DNA of 64,000 bases from an uncultured Lachnospiraceae bacterium. GTDB lineage: Bacteria; Bacillota; Clostridia; Lachnospirales; Lachnospiraceae. Location of the stretch: assembly GCA_946615865.1 (NCBI GenBank), contig CAMOIJ010000009.1, positions 1 to 64,000 of the forward strand, written 5' to 3'. The notes under the pieces are model-generated. The model was given only the letters and a program-made list of their open reading frames with translations, searched no databases and was not told where the DNA came from. Below are positions 1 through 10,023 of the stretch, one piece after another. Each line of letters begins with the position of its first letter. Within the stretch, counting starts at the first letter, position 1. The position numbers were made by a program, and so were the translations under genes.

Positions 1-2
1 GC

Positions 3-401
3 GCTATTGAAGGCCTTAAGACCGCGATCGGTCTGTCCACTGCTTTCGGAGTCGCTATGTTTTGGCTGGCCTTCTTTCACGGAGACCTTCTCTGCGGCGC
101 ATTCTCCTCGGATCCTGAAGTCGTCGCTGCCGGTTTCGACTATTTGAAAGCCTACGGCATCGACTGCCTGCTGACCTGCTTCCTCTTCTGCTTTATCGGT
201 TTCTACAACGGGCTCGGGCGCACGGGCTTTGTCATGCTGCAGGGAATCGCCGCGGCCTTTCTAATCCGAATACCCGTGGCATACATCATGTGCAAGACGA
301 CCGGTCGGCTCTTCTACATCGGGCTGGGAATCCCGTGTTCTACAGTGTTCCAGATTTTGTTGTGCTTCGCTTACTTCAGCAGGGTGCGGAGGCGCGGATG
401 A
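3..401 (+). CDS. MATE family efflux transporter, C-terminal part (truncated by window start)
   Basis: Open frame from base 3 reads AIEGLKTAIGLSTAFGVAMFWLAFFHG...GFYNGLGRTGFVMLQGIAAAFLIRIPVAYI, typical of the MATE C-terminal half. Confidence 0.75.
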   Translation, partial: AIEGLKTAIGLSTAFGVAMFWLAFFHGDLLCGAFSSDPEVVAAGFDYLKAYGIDCLLTCFLFCFIGFYNGLGRTGFVMLQGIAAAFLIRIPVAYIMCKTTGRLFYIGLGIPCSTVFQILLCFAYFSRVRRRG

Positions 402-409
402 TTTTGTCT

Positions 410-442
410 ACTGGTTTCACATCTTTTGTGAAACCAGTTTTT
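410..442. terminator. Intrinsic terminator
   Basis: ACTGGTTTCAC-atctttt-GTGAAACCAGT then TTTT; 11-bp perfect stem. Confidence 0.8.
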
Positions 443-487
443 CATGACGCAGCGGATCGGTGGGGAGATTTCGGAAAGACTCTTTTA

Positions 488-982
488 TCAATTCTTGCCT
501 GCCAGGGAAAAGTATGATCTCGGAATATGGCAGTACCCGCCGGGATTCTTATCCAGATATTTCTGGTGATACTCCTCAGCTGAGAAGAAATTCCGGATCG
601 GCTCGATAGCAACTGCGAGAGGCTTTCCAACCTCATCCTGCTGTCTTTCATAGACTTTTCGGATGACCGGAAGCTGAGCCTCGTCCGTGTAATATATACC
701 GGTTCGATACTGGATTCCGATATCATTTCCCTGCCTGTTTACTGACAGCGGATCGATCACCATAAAGTAGTAGTCGAGCAGCGCTTCCAAATCCATCTCT
801 TTATCATCGTACTCCACCAGAACTGTCTCTGCATGACCGCTGTTCCGGCAGACTTCCTGATAGCTAGGTGCCTTGTCAGGCCCATTGGCGTACCCCACTT
901 CCGTTCTGATAACTCCACTAAACTGGTCGAAGAACTTCTGAAGCCCCCAGAAGCATCCGCCTGCTAGATAAATCGTACCCAT
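488..982 (-). CDS. msrA: Peptide-methionine (S)-S-oxide reductase
   Basis: MGTIYLAGGCFWGLQKFFDQFSGV with GCFWG active-site motif; start placed at internal ATG of ORF 488..1030. Confidence 0.93.
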   Translation of the reverse strand: MGTIYLAGGCFWGLQKFFDQFSGVIRTEVGYANGPDKAPSYQEVCRNSGHAETVLVEYDDKEMDLEALLDYYFMVIDPLSVNRQGNDIGIQYRTGIYYTDEAQLPVIRKVYERQQDEVGKPLAVAIEPIRNFFSAEEYHQKYLDKNPGGYCHIPRSYFSLAGKN

Positions 983-1081
983 ATGGTTTCTCCTTTGTAC
1001 TAAGGTTGGAATCTGTTTCCAGTGTATCATTTCTCTTTATTTTACCACTTTTCTGAAACACTCTTTATGAAAAGTGGCGGT

Positions 1082-1583
1082 GATAGAACTTCCCTGCGGT
1101 ATGCTTGTGGGCCTTTCCATCCGATATAGGCAAGTTCCTTTATGGATGGGGCCATTTTGGTGAATTTCTTGTCGAGAGCCCACCGGATTTAGTCGAAACC
1201 GAATATAGATGTATGATTTGTGCCAAACAAGCTTTTCGTGTACCATCGGATTCGGCTCAACCCAAAATTAGATGTATGATTTAATGACAAGCAAGCTTTC
1301 GCGTACCACCGGATTCAGCTCAGCCCGAAATTGGATGTATGATTTATGACAAGCAAGCTTTTCGTATACCATCGAATTTGGCTCAACCCGAAATTGGATG
1401 TATGATTTGTGCCAGACAAGCTTTTCGTGTACCATCGGATTCGGCTCAAACTGAAGATGGATGTAGAGCAAGTACCAGACAAGCTTTCTCGCCACATCCG
1501 ATTTGGCGACAAGCCGAAAAGGATGGAAAAAGTGCCAGAAATGTGCCAGACAAGCGCACAAGAAAGCTTTAAGTCCCTCCACA
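1082..1583. repeat. Degenerate tandem repeat array, 63-bp period
   Basis: Equivalent 'GATG..' phase points at 1082, 1145, 1208, 1271, 1334, 1397, 1460 (all spaced 63) and 1522; best copies 1208-1459 share GATGTATGATTTRTGCCARACAAGCTTTTCGTGTACCATCGGATTCGGCTCAACCCGAAATTG. Confidence 0.9.
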
Positions 1584-1646
1584 ACCGCCCATCACCGCAG
1601 GAATAATCGTCATTAAGATGGAGTAGCGATAGCTAACCCGTCCCAA

Positions 1647-1695
1647 TAGAAAAAGGGCGCTGCCCCCGTTGATGAATCAACAAGATGCAGCGCCC
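1647..1695 (-). terminator. Intrinsic terminator of the CaiB-family gene
   Basis: GGGCGCTGC (1655-1663) pairs with GCAGCGCCC (1687-1695), followed by T run on the minus strand. Confidence 0.8.
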
Positions 1696-1701
1696 AGTAA
1701 T

Positions 1702-2868
1702 TCACACCATCGTATCTATCTCCTCCTTCGCATAGCCAAGCGAAGTCAGGATCTCTTCAGTATGGTACCCTTCCGGATATCCCGCGTGAGTGTAGCGGGG
1801 CGGGCACTTGGAGAGGTGCACAGGGCACCCCATCTGTTTGATCGTCACGCCGTCTGAGAGCGGGATCTGTACCTCAGGCCACATGCCGCGGTGAAGCAGA
1901 TGTTCATCGTCAGACACTTCCTGAAGGTCCATAACAGGCTCCACGCAGGCGTCAAGCGTGCTGAAAACTTCCACCCACTCTTTCTGTGTCTTTGTCCTGA
2001 ATATATCCCGGAAAGTCTGCTTGACCATAGCTGCGTCGGTACGCAGTATTTTGCCATCTTTCCACTCGGGATGTCCCATTGCCTCGCACAGCGCGGCAAA
2101 AAACTTGGGCTCCAGGGATCCGACACTCATGTATCTGCCGTCAGCGGTCTCATAGAAATCGTAGATCCCGCCTCCGTTCAGAAGTCCGCTCTCCCGCGCG
2201 GGCATCGGTCCGCCGGCAAAATAGGCTGCGCCGTCCATCGAGTTGAAAGGAATAACGCTGTCCTGCATGGAGACGTCGATGAACTGGCCTTCTCCTGTCC
2301 GTTCGCGATATATGATCGCCGCGAGGATCGCGGAAACTGCGTTCATTGATCCTCCTGCGACATCCGCGATCTGGAAATTGTAGAGGGAAGGCCCGCTTTC
2401 GCTTCGACCTGCCGCCCACGCGATCCCGGCTCGGGAGAGGTAGTTGATATCGTGCCCTGCTTTCATGGCAAATGGCCCGTCCTGACCGTACCCTGTGATA
2501 GCACAGTAGATCAGTTTCGGGTTCACTTCCCGGAGGGCCTCATAGCCGACTCCGAGTTTGTCCATGACTCCCGGGCGAAACTGCTCGACCACAATGTCGT
2601 ACTCCGCGACCAGCTTTTTGACAGCTTCTACAGCTTTCGGCTTTTTCAGATTCAGGAACATGGTCTTCTTATTGCGTCCGAGCCATGCCTGAACTCCCGT
2701 CACCTGTGTGCCGCTGACCACCGGAGGCCAGTTGACCACAAGGTCATACTTGTCCTTTCCGCTGATCTTGAGCACCTCGGCGCCCATATCCGCCAATGTC
2801 ATTGTCGCGTAAGGCCCCGGCAGGAGCGTCGTAAAATCAAGTATCTTATATCCGTCCAGTGCTCCCAT
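1702..2868 (-). CDS. CaiB/BaiF family CoA-transferase (class III)
   Basis: MGALDGYKILDFTTLLPGPYATMTLADMGAEVLKI...GRNKKTMFLNLKKPKAVEAVKKL. Confidence 0.9.
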   Translation of the reverse strand: MGALDGYKILDFTTLLPGPYATMTLADMGAEVLKISGKDKYDLVVNWPPVVSGTQVTGVQAWLGRNKKTMFLNLKKPKAVEAVKKLVAEYDIVVEQFRPGVMDKLGVGYEALREVNPKLIYCAITGYGQDGPFAMKAGHDINYLSRAGIAWAAGRSESGPSLYNFQIADVAGGSMNAVSAILAAIIYRERTGEGQFIDVSMQDSVIPFNSMDGAAYFAGGPMPARESGLLNGGGIYDFYETADGRYMSVGSLEPKFFAALCEAMGHPEWKDGKILRTDAAMVKQTFRDIFRTKTQKEWVEVFSTLDACVEPVMDLQEVSDDEHLLHRGMWPEVQIPLSDGVTIKQMGCPVHLSKCPPRYTHAGYPEGYHTEEILTSLGYAKEEIDTMV

Positions 2869-2894
2869 TTCTGCCGCCTCTGAGATTTAAGTGA

Positions 2895-3521
2895 TCACTT
2901 TCCGTCAGGAAAACTTGTAAAGCTGTCTTTCTCAAACACCGGATAACCATACTTCTCTTTCGCGTCGGCAAACGCTTTGATCATAAAGCTCATGCTTCTC
3001 GCAAGGTTGCGCATAGTCTGAAGGCCTTCGAGATCCTTCTTAACGTCCTCTGCGGTAAAGCCGTGGACCTGATTCCAGTAAGTCGAGGAAGCCACTGGCA
3101 TGCCGCTGATCGTGAAGTATTTGTTCAGGGCATCAAAAGATGCCGTATTGCCGCCTCTTCTGCAGCTCACCACTGCTGCGCCGACCTTCATCTGTTTGGA
3201 AAACTCAGTGCTGTAGAACAGCCTGTCCATGAAGGAAAGGATGGTTCCGTTGGGCGATCCGTAATAAACGGGGCTTCCTACAACGAGACCGTCAGCTTCT
3301 TCAAACTTCGGTGCGACCTCATTTACGAGATCATCAAAAACACACTTTCCCTTTAAGCTGCAGCTTCCGCAGGCGACGCATCCGCGGATTTCTTTGATCC
3401 CGACCTGGATCAGCTCGGTCTCCACGCCCTCTTCCTCAAAGACTTTGATCATCTCTTCCAGAGCGGTCGCCGTGCATCCATGCACATGGGGACTGCCGTT
3501 CAGCAATAATACTTTGCTCAT
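2895..3521 (-). CDS. Flavodoxin/NADPH-dependent FMN reductase family protein
   Basis: MSKVLLLNGSPHVHGCTATALEEMIKVFEEEGVE...GSPVYYGSPNGTILSFMDRLFY. Confidence 0.85.
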   Translation of the reverse strand: MSKVLLLNGSPHVHGCTATALEEMIKVFEEEGVETELIQVGIKEIRGCVACGSCSLKGKCVFDDLVNEVAPKFEEADGLVVGSPVYYGSPNGTILSFMDRLFYSTEFSKQMKVGAAVVSCRRGGNTASFDALNKYFTISGMPVASSTYWNQVHGFTAEDVKKDLEGLQTMRNLARSMSFMIKAFADAKEKYGYPVFEKDSFTSFPDGK

Positions 3522-3533
3522 TATCTACCTCTG

Positions 3534-5831
3534 TTATTTCGCTTTGCGATTTCTGTTGAAATTAATCAGGCATCCCGCCTTCACGATCTCGCGCTCGTTC
3601 TGCGTCATATCCTGGATGTAGAGGCTGATCTCCTGCGGCTTGCCGTCCTTGATCACATAAGCCTTGATATCGGAGAGATCGCCGTCCATGATCTTGCGGA
3701 TTCCGGGAACATAGATGTAGTCGTCTACTTCGATCATATCCGGCTCGCCCTTTAAGTGGAACGGGATCATGCCCCAGTTCATGACATTGGAGCGATATCT
3801 CTTGGTCGCGTAGTCCTGCGTAATATTGGCCAGACCGCCGATGACACGCTGGCAGGAAGCTGCCTGCTCACGGGCGGAACCGTCGCCGGGCTTGTTGGCG
3901 TAGATCATGGAACCGATCTCGATGGACGCGGGATCCACGTTCTCGCTGCCGGGGATCTGCGCGATCGCCGCATAGACTGCGTTCAGCGCGGGATCCAGCT
4001 CAGCTGCGTTCTGACCTGCTACGCGGGCTCTCTCGGTCTTGTCGACTGCTTTGGATCTGCCGACGTACTCGGGATCTCTTCTGGAAAGTGTGAACTCCGC
4101 AAGGCCCAGCGGGTTGGAGCGGAAGGAAGAAGTCTCGCCGGAAGGGATCAGCTCGTCAGTGGTCGTAACTTCGTCAAGGATCTTGGAGCAGACCTTGAGC
4201 AGGATATTCTCGCCCAGAGCTTCCATGCTCGGCCAGGGCTTGATGTTGGGACCGTCAAACAGTTCCTCAGCCTGGTCAGCCTTGCCGTAGCCGTTGTACA
4301 CTCTTGCTTTGTAAACGGTATCATCGAAATTGTACTCCGGAACATTGCCCCAGCAGTCATACTGCTCTGCGGATGTCAAAATACCGCCGTTCGCCGCTGT
4401 CGCCGCAATAGAGCGCGCATCCATGAGTGCCACAGCCGCCATCTGGCCGTTGCCGGGCTTGGAGCCTTCGCGGTTGGGGAAGTTTCTGGTCGTGTGGCGG
4501 ACAGAAAGTCCGTTGTGCATAGGCGTATCGCCCGCGCCGAAGCAAGGTCCGCAGAAAGCAGTCTTGACGATCGCGCCTGCTGCCATGAGATCCGCGACAG
4601 CGCCCTTTCTGGCCAGGTCGATGAATACCGGCTGGGAGGAAGGATATACGTCGAGGGAGAACTCGCCGAAGCCGCAGCTCTTGCCGCGAAGGAGGTTCGC
4701 CGCCTCAATGACGCTGCTGTAGCAGCCGCCCGCGCATCCTGCGATGATACCCTGCTGGACCTGAAGCTTTCCGTCGGGAGTGATCTTGTCCATAAGGGTA
4801 TATTTTGCCCTGCCGCCGGCAACCTTCTCTGCGGCCTTCTCGGTCTCGCGAAGAAGATCCGGAAGATTTGCGTTCACTTCGTCGATGGTGAAAGCGTTGC
4901 TGGGGTGGAAAGGCAGCGCGATCATAGGCTTGATCGTGCTCAGGTCGATATATACGCAGCCGTCATAATATGTGACGTCAGCGGGATTGAGTTCCTTGTA
5001 GTCCTCTCCTCTGCCATGCATGGTGAGGTATGCCTTGGTATCCTCATCGGTTCTCCAGATAGAGGACAGGCAGGTGGTCTCTGTCGTCATGACGTCGACG
5101 CCGTTGCGGTAGTCTGTGCCCATGGAAGCGACGCCGGGTCCGACGAACTCCATGACCTTATTCTTGACATAGCCCTTCTTAAAGACCGCGCTGACGATCG
5201 CAAGAGCGATATCGTGAGGTCCCACATAGGGAGCCGGCTTGCCGTCGAGGTATACAGCGACTACGCCGGGATAAGCGATATCATAGGTGTCTTCGAGGAG
5301 CTGCTTGACGAGCTCGCCGCCGCCTTCGCCGATAGCCATGGTGCCCAGCGCGCCGTAGCGGGTGTGGGAGTCGGATCCCAGGATCATCTTGCCGCAGCCT
5401 GCCATCATCTCACGCATGTACTGGTGGATAACTGCGATGTGCGGAGGAACATAGATTCCGCCGTACTTCTTAGCCGCGGTCAGACCAAACATGTGGTCAT
5501 CCTCGTTGATGGTTCCGCCTACCGCGCACAGAGAGTTGTGGCAGTTGGTCAAAACATAGGGCAGCGGGAATTTATCCATTCCCGAAGCTCTCGCTGTCTG
5601 CACGATGCCGACAAAAGTAATATCGTGGGAAGCCATGGAATCAAATTTGATCCGAAGCTTGTCCATATTGTCATTCTGGTTATGCGCTTTCAAAATTGAG
5701 TAAGCGATCGTACCTTTTTTGGCCTCTTCGGGACAGGCACCCTGAAGTTCCGGTACTCCCGCAGCCTCTGCCTCCGGGACGATCTTGTTCCCGCCGACAA
5801 GGTAAACACCGCCGTCGTATAATTTAATCAT
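3534..5831 (-). CDS. Aconitase-superfamily hydratase (YbhJ-like)
   Basis: 765-aa protein with aconitase-type [39 protein letters not shown] and [11 protein letters not shown] motifs. Confidence 0.8.
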   Translation of the reverse strand: MIKLYDGGVYLVGGNKIVPEAEAAGVPELQGACPEEAKKGTIAYSILKAHNQNDNMDKLRIKFDSMASHDITFVGIVQTARASGMDKFPLPYVLTNCHNSLCAVGGTINEDDHMFGLTAAKKYGGIYVPPHIAVIHQYMREMMAGCGKMILGSDSHTRYGALGTMAIGEGGGELVKQLLEDTYDIAYPGVVAVYLDGKPAPYVGPHDIALAIVSAVFKKGYVKNKVMEFVGPGVASMGTDYRNGVDVMTTETTCLSSIWRTDEDTKAYLTMHGRGEDYKELNPADVTYYDGCVYIDLSTIKPMIALPFHPSNAFTIDEVNANLPDLLRETEKAAEKVAGGRAKYTLMDKITPDGKLQVQQGIIAGCAGGCYSSVIEAANLLRGKSCGFGEFSLDVYPSSQPVFIDLARKGAVADLMAAGAIVKTAFCGPCFGAGDTPMHNGLSVRHTTRNFPNREGSKPGNGQMAAVALMDARSIAATAANGGILTSAEQYDCWGNVPEYNFDDTVYKARVYNGYGKADQAEELFDGPNIKPWPSMEALGENILLKVCSKILDEVTTTDELIPSGETSSFRSNPLGLAEFTLSRRDPEYVGRSKAVDKTERARVAGQNAAELDPALNAVYAAIAQIPGSENVDPASIEIGSMIYANKPGDGSAREQAASCQRVIGGLANITQDYATKRYRSNVMNWGMIPFHLKGEPDMIEVDDYIYVPGIRKIMDGDLSDIKAYVIKDGKPQEISLYIQDMTQNEREIVKAGCLINFNRNRKAK

Positions 5832-5901
5832 GCGTAAACCTCCTTTGTGTTCAAGGTAATATCGTTCCTATTATAGTTTAAAAATCGTGATATGCAAACT
5901 A

Positions 5902-7026
5902 TCAATCCGGCACTTCCCTGATCGCTTTCATCAGCCTTACGTTTTCCGCATGGCTTCTGAGACCGATCCTGTAGTAATGACCGTTCTCCTCTTCAGAGTG
6001 TTTTTTGACTCCCTGGATTCCATCGCATCTCCGGATCAGGATTCCCTTCTCTTTCAGGGGCTCATACAATTCTTTCCCGCTCAGGAACATCACAAAAGGA
6101 GCTTCCCCATCAAACACTTTCATTCCCAGTTCCTGCAGCTGTCCGCTGATGTACTCCCTCTCCGCCTGTACTGCTTGCCTTGCCTCCTCCAGATAGCCCC
6201 TGGAGCTCAAAGCCGCGATTCCAGCCCTTTGGGCGGGCATCGACACGCTCCACTCCGGCTGCTGCATCCGGATTCCTTCGCGCAGCTCCTCATTACCTGT
6301 CGTCAGATATCCAAGCCTGATTCCGGGCAGAGCATAAGCCTTTGTAAAGGCATTCACAATGATCAGGAAAGGGTTTTCCGGCAGTTTGCGTTTCATCGTC
6401 CTGCTCTGAGCGTCCGTAAGAAGATCAAGGTAGCACTCGTCCATGACAAGGTAAATATGATTTGCCTTGCAGTAATCCGCGATCTTGTTGAGCAAAGCAG
6501 GTTCTATACACTTCCCTACAGGATTATTCGGGTTGCAGAGGAAAAGCATAGTTTCCTCTTTCGTTCCCGCAAGCTTTTTCAGTCCGTCAGCCCTCTCCAG
6601 AATATCTTCCGTAAGCGCAAACCCTTTTTCTCTATCCAATTGGTAGAACAGGATCTCCGCTCCGACAGCTTGTAGAGCTCTTTCGTATCCCTGATAGGAA
6701 GGCACCGGAATCATCGCTCTCTTCGGGCGCACTGCCTGCGCCACTGCCATCAGAAGTTCTGACGCGCCATTTCCGCACAGGATCCAATCTTCCGGAAGTT
6801 CCAGTTTTTGCGATAATTCCTGCCTCAGTTCCCTGTATTCCGGATCAGGATAATTTGTGAGAATGCCTGTCCAGTCTTCTGTCAGCAGCCTGCACACCTC
6901 CTGCGGCGGCCCGATCGGGCTCAGGTTCACAGAAAAATCCAGTTCAATATTCTTATTTCCGTAGATATCTCCGCCGTGTTCCAACTGCGCCCTCCAGTTT
7001 AATTCCACGAGTTCATGTGCCACCAT
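5902..7026 (-). CDS. cobD: Class I/II aminotransferase, threonine-phosphate decarboxylase (CobD)-like
   Basis: HGGDIYGNKNIELDFSVNLSPIGPP...FLCNPNNPVGKCI; at the end of the cobalamin operon next to cobS/cobU. Confidence 0.8.
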   Translation of the reverse strand: MVAHELVELNWRAQLEHGGDIYGNKNIELDFSVNLSPIGPPQEVCRLLTEDWTGILTNYPDPEYRELRQELSQKLELPEDWILCGNGASELLMAVAQAVRPKRAMIPVPSYQGYERALQAVGAEILFYQLDREKGFALTEDILERADGLKKLAGTKEETMLFLCNPNNPVGKCIEPALLNKIADYCKANHIYLVMDECYLDLLTDAQSRTMKRKLPENPFLIIVNAFTKAYALPGIRLGYLTTGNEELREGIRMQQPEWSVSMPAQRAGIAALSSRGYLEEARQAVQAEREYISGQLQELGMKVFDGEAPFVMFLSGKELYEPLKEKGILIRRCDGIQGVKKHSEEENGHYYRIGLRSHAENVRLMKAIREVPD

Positions 7027-7074
7027 CGTTCAGCCCCCGCAAATTCATGTGCCGCCATCTCACACCACAGGCGA

Positions 7075-7887
7075 TCATCCCACGCAGATGCACACCACTG
7101 CCAGCGCGCACGCCGCAAAGACCTCGCACCTGCACAGGAACCATCCCTCCAAATCTCCGGTGATCCCGCCGAGTTCCTTATAGGCCCTGCGTTTATAGCT
7201 CACCCAGGCAAGTACAGATATAATTACCGCTGCACCTCCTGCGACCGGTTTGAGCAGGATCATTCCGACCGCCGCTGCGAATCCGATAGCGCACAGCAGT
7301 GCCAGATTAGTCCGCCTCGCCTCTTCTCCGAAATCAGTAAAAGCCCACAGGGTCCCTTCGCCTCTCGCATTCTTAAAGAGTACTGCCGCCAGTCCGCTCA
7401 AGGCCCTCGCCAGCACATACTCCAATGCAAACACGCCAAAATATCGACTGTCTCCGCTCCCGGCAACAACCGCCACTGCACTTACCCAGAACGCAGCCAG
7501 GATCATCAGTGAAATGACTGAGAAAGCACCGATATGCGGATCGGACAGGATCTGCAATTTTTTGCCCTGTTCTGCCCAGGAGTGGAAAGCGTCGCTGGTA
7601 TCCATAAAGCCGTCCACGTGAATTCCTCCCGTCACAAGGACAGGCAGGATTGCCGCGATGAGGGTACTTGCCAATAAGATGACCACTTCCGGCAGGTCCG
7701 TCATGCCTTCTGCGGCGATCCTGTGCATCCCCCACAGACACAGCCATGTCATGACGCCGATCACCGCTCCCACTGCAGGAAAGAGGCCTATCGAATACCT
7801 CATCTCTTTTTTGTCCCAGTTTCCATAAGGGACAGGGATCCGCGAATACATGGAAACTGCAATACATAAAGATCGTAAAAAAGTCAT
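7075..7887 (-). CDS. cobS: Adenosylcobinamide-GDP ribazoletransferase (cobalamin synthase)
   Basis: MTFLRSLCIAVSMYSRIPVP...GGIHVDGFMDTSDAFHSW. Confidence 0.92.
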   Translation of the reverse strand: MTFLRSLCIAVSMYSRIPVPYGNWDKKEMRYSIGLFPAVGAVIGVMTWLCLWGMHRIAAEGMTDLPEVVILLASTLIAAILPVLVTGGIHVDGFMDTSDAFHSWAEQGKKLQILSDPHIGAFSVISLMILAAFWVSAVAVVAGSGDSRYFGVFALEYVLARALSGLAAVLFKNARGEGTLWAFTDFGEEARRTNLALLCAIGFAAAVGMILLKPVAGGAAVIISVLAWVSYKRRAYKELGGITGDLEGWFLCRCEVFAACALAVVCICVG

Positions 7888-9554
7888 TTCTGATTCTCTC
7901 CGCGCGCCGGGTACTTCTCATACTCTGCGGCACATTCAGCAAGGGAACTGCCAGTGATCCTCAGCAGGTATCCCTCTCCGCACTCCGGCTGCCACTCATA
8001 TCGATTCAGGTTCTTCTCAGGGAACAACTGCTGCATGATCGCCGCGATAGGACCACCATGGGTCACGATCACGATGCGCTTAGCCGGGTCTCTTTGCAGG
8101 ATCCGGTCCAGTGCAGCCAGCGCTCTTTCTTTCATCTGATCACCGCTCTCGCCGCCCGGGCAGATCTTGCGCTCGTTATCTTCTGAAATCCATTCCTGAT
8201 AGGCCGGATCGTCTTTGAGCATCTCATAGGACTTGCCCTCAAAATCGCCAAAATCCATCTCCCTGAGGTTCGGTTCCTCCTTGGCTGCTTTCTGTTCTCC
8301 GAACAGAATCTCCTGAGTCTCCTTAGTCCTGATAAGGCCGCTCGTGTAGAAAGACTCCCATTCCGTACCGTAAACGCCGCGCTTCTGCGTCAGGCATTTC
8401 CTTCCCTCTTCGCTGAGAGGCCAATCCATGCTGCCGCAGTAGAGGTGTTCCTCATTGGCTTTCGTTCTTCCGTGGCGCAGCAGAAGGATCTGACGGGTAC
8501 GGGGTGATTGGGAAGAATCAACTGCCTTTATTTTTGTTTCTTCTTTTTCCGGCTTTGCCGATTCATCTTTTTCTGATTCTGTCGTTTCTTCCTGTCTCGG
8601 CTCTTCGCATTTGCTGATCCTGCCCAGTTTCTGCGCAAACCCGCAAAATACCCTGGTAACTTCAGCTCCGCCGCCGGCCAATCTCTGCAGGTAGCGTCCG
8701 GTGAGCTCCCGCCACTTTCGGTCCAAAGCATTGATCGGAACAATTCCACATGTGATATCTTCGCAGATCAGGATCGCATCTTTTCTGAAGGCATCCGGCG
8801 CGACCGGCTCCCTGTCCTCCGCAGCGCATCTTCTGAGGTAACGCTCCAGGTGATCGATGCAGCGCACAGTAAGGTCCGGTTCACCGTCTTCTGTACAGGT
8901 GAAGATCTCAGAATCCTTCAGCCCAAAATGTCTGATGGCGTACTCTATTTTGCCCTGGCAGGCGCCTCCGATAATAAGTTCCATTTGGGTATCTCCGGTG
9001 TTTGAAAATCTGAATCCTGCAGGAAGCTTGCCTTTGTGAACGATGGCGCCGCCTGCCGCGCACTCGATCACAGTGTCACACTGTGCTGCCATCTGCCGCT
9101 CGATGTAAGCAAGCCCTCTCCTGTATTCCTCCGTCATCTCATCGTAGATCGCCGCGTCACTGCAAATGCCATCTGAGACGACGACAAAGTGCTTCACTCG
9201 TTCGGAAAAGAGCCGCAGGTCTGCTGCAACCTTTTGTGCGGCATCCGGCTCATAGACGAAATCCCGCTCGCCGAACATAGCATTTGCGAGCATTGCTGTA
9301 GTGCTGTCGAGCAAATACGTTCCCTCGGAATCAGGCGTGATGCGCTCCGTGAGGCGGCAGGGACACTCGACCGTCCTGTATCCCATGCCGGCTCTGTCTT
9401 CGATATGCCGCGAGATCCTGCGCCGGTCCTCGTCGTCTCGGGGGACCATCGTCGCCACGTAATAATGCGGCTCTCCCGCCGCCAGAGTGGCTGCAAGTTC
9501 CTGGGCCAGCGAGGACTTTCCGCTGCCGGCTCCACCTGTGATCCAGATTTTCAT
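7884..9554 (-). CDS. Multi-domain fusion: CobU-type adenosylcobinamide kinase, second CobU-like domain, CobC-type histidine phosphatase
   Basis: N-term WITGGAGSGKSSLAQELA P-loop; middle MELIIGGACQGKIEYA...EDITCGIVPINALDRKWRE; C-term ILLLRHGRTKANEEHLYCG phosphatase motif. Confidence 0.85.
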   Translation of the reverse strand: MKIWITGGAGSGKSSLAQELAATLAAGEPHYYVATMVPRDDEDRRRISRHIEDRAGMGYRTVECPCRLTERITPDSEGTYLLDSTTAMLANAMFGERDFVYEPDAAQKVAADLRLFSERVKHFVVVSDGICSDAAIYDEMTEEYRRGLAYIERQMAAQCDTVIECAAGGAIVHKGKLPAGFRFSNTGDTQMELIIGGACQGKIEYAIRHFGLKDSEIFTCTEDGEPDLTVRCIDHLERYLRRCAAEDREPVAPDAFRKDAILICEDITCGIVPINALDRKWRELTGRYLQRLAGGGAEVTRVFCGFAQKLGRISKCEEPRQEETTESEKDESAKPEKEETKIKAVDSSQSPRTRQILLLRHGRTKANEEHLYCGSMDWPLSEEGRKCLTQKRGVYGTEWESFYTSGLIRTKETQEILFGEQKAAKEEPNLREMDFGDFEGKSYEMLKDDPAYQEWISEDNERKICPGGESGDQMKERALAALDRILQRDPAKRIVIVTHGGPIAAIMQQLFPEKNLNRYEWQPECGEGYLLRITGSSLAECAAEYEKYPARGENQK

Positions 9555-9602
9555 AGTCTCTTCCCTTGTCGTATGCTTTCTTTATATTTCTAGATTTTGT
9601 TA

Positions 9603-9932
9603 CTGCCGTTTTAGCGCCCTTTGAGGTACTTCAAGGGCACTTAAGCGGCAATTTTATACATTTTCCTTCGGTTTGCCCTTTTGGTGCCATTTGAGATGCT
9701 TGAAGGGCACTCAAACGGCAGTTTTATACATTTTCTTTCGGTTTGCCGTTTTGATGCCCTTTGAGGTGCTTGAAGGGCACTCAAACGGCAGTTTTATACA
9801 TTTTCTTTCGGTTTGCCGTTTTGATGCCCTTTGAGGTGCTTGAAGGGCACTCAAACGGCAGTTTTTTACATTTTCCTTCGGTTTGACGTTTTGGTGCCCT
9901 TTGAGGTGCTTGAAGGGCACTTAAACGGCAGA
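9603..9932. repeat. Five tandem ~70-bp units, each with a large inverted repeat
   Basis: CGGCA phase point recurs at 9646, 9716, 9786, 9856, 9926 (exact 70-bp period); core TGCCGTTTTGATGCCCTTTGAGGTGCTTGAAGGGCACTCAAACGGCA is an interrupted palindrome. Confidence 0.95.
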
Positions 9933-9941
9933 TTTTTTATC

Positions 9942-9989
9942 TGACCAAACTGCGCCCTTAAAGCACCCTCTAAGGGCGCTATTACAGCA
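9942..9989. repeat. 48-bp palindromic repeat, copy 1
   Basis: TGACCAAACTGCGCCCTTAAAGCACCCTCTAAGGGCGCTATTACAGCA; same length and layout as copies at 25718 and 25790. Confidence 0.85.
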
Positions 9990-10023
9990 ATCAATGTCCG
10001 AGGATTCTTATCTGAGTTCTTAG

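Noticed and set aside
1082-1583. Possible CRISPR array
   Set aside because: Units are contiguous 63-bp tandem copies without variable spacers and no cas genes are present.
3756-5699. 647-aa plus-strand ORF antisense to the hydratase
   Set aside because: Opposite a convincing aconitase-family gene; no recognisable protein character. Long antisense ORFs arise from codon bias.
9711-9920. 69-aa minus-strand repeat ORF
   Set aside because: Created by the 70-bp DNA repeat; period is not a multiple of 3, so no real peptide repeat.
9603-9932. Possible CRISPR array
   Set aside because: The whole 70-bp unit is repeated, including the linker; no unique spacers.
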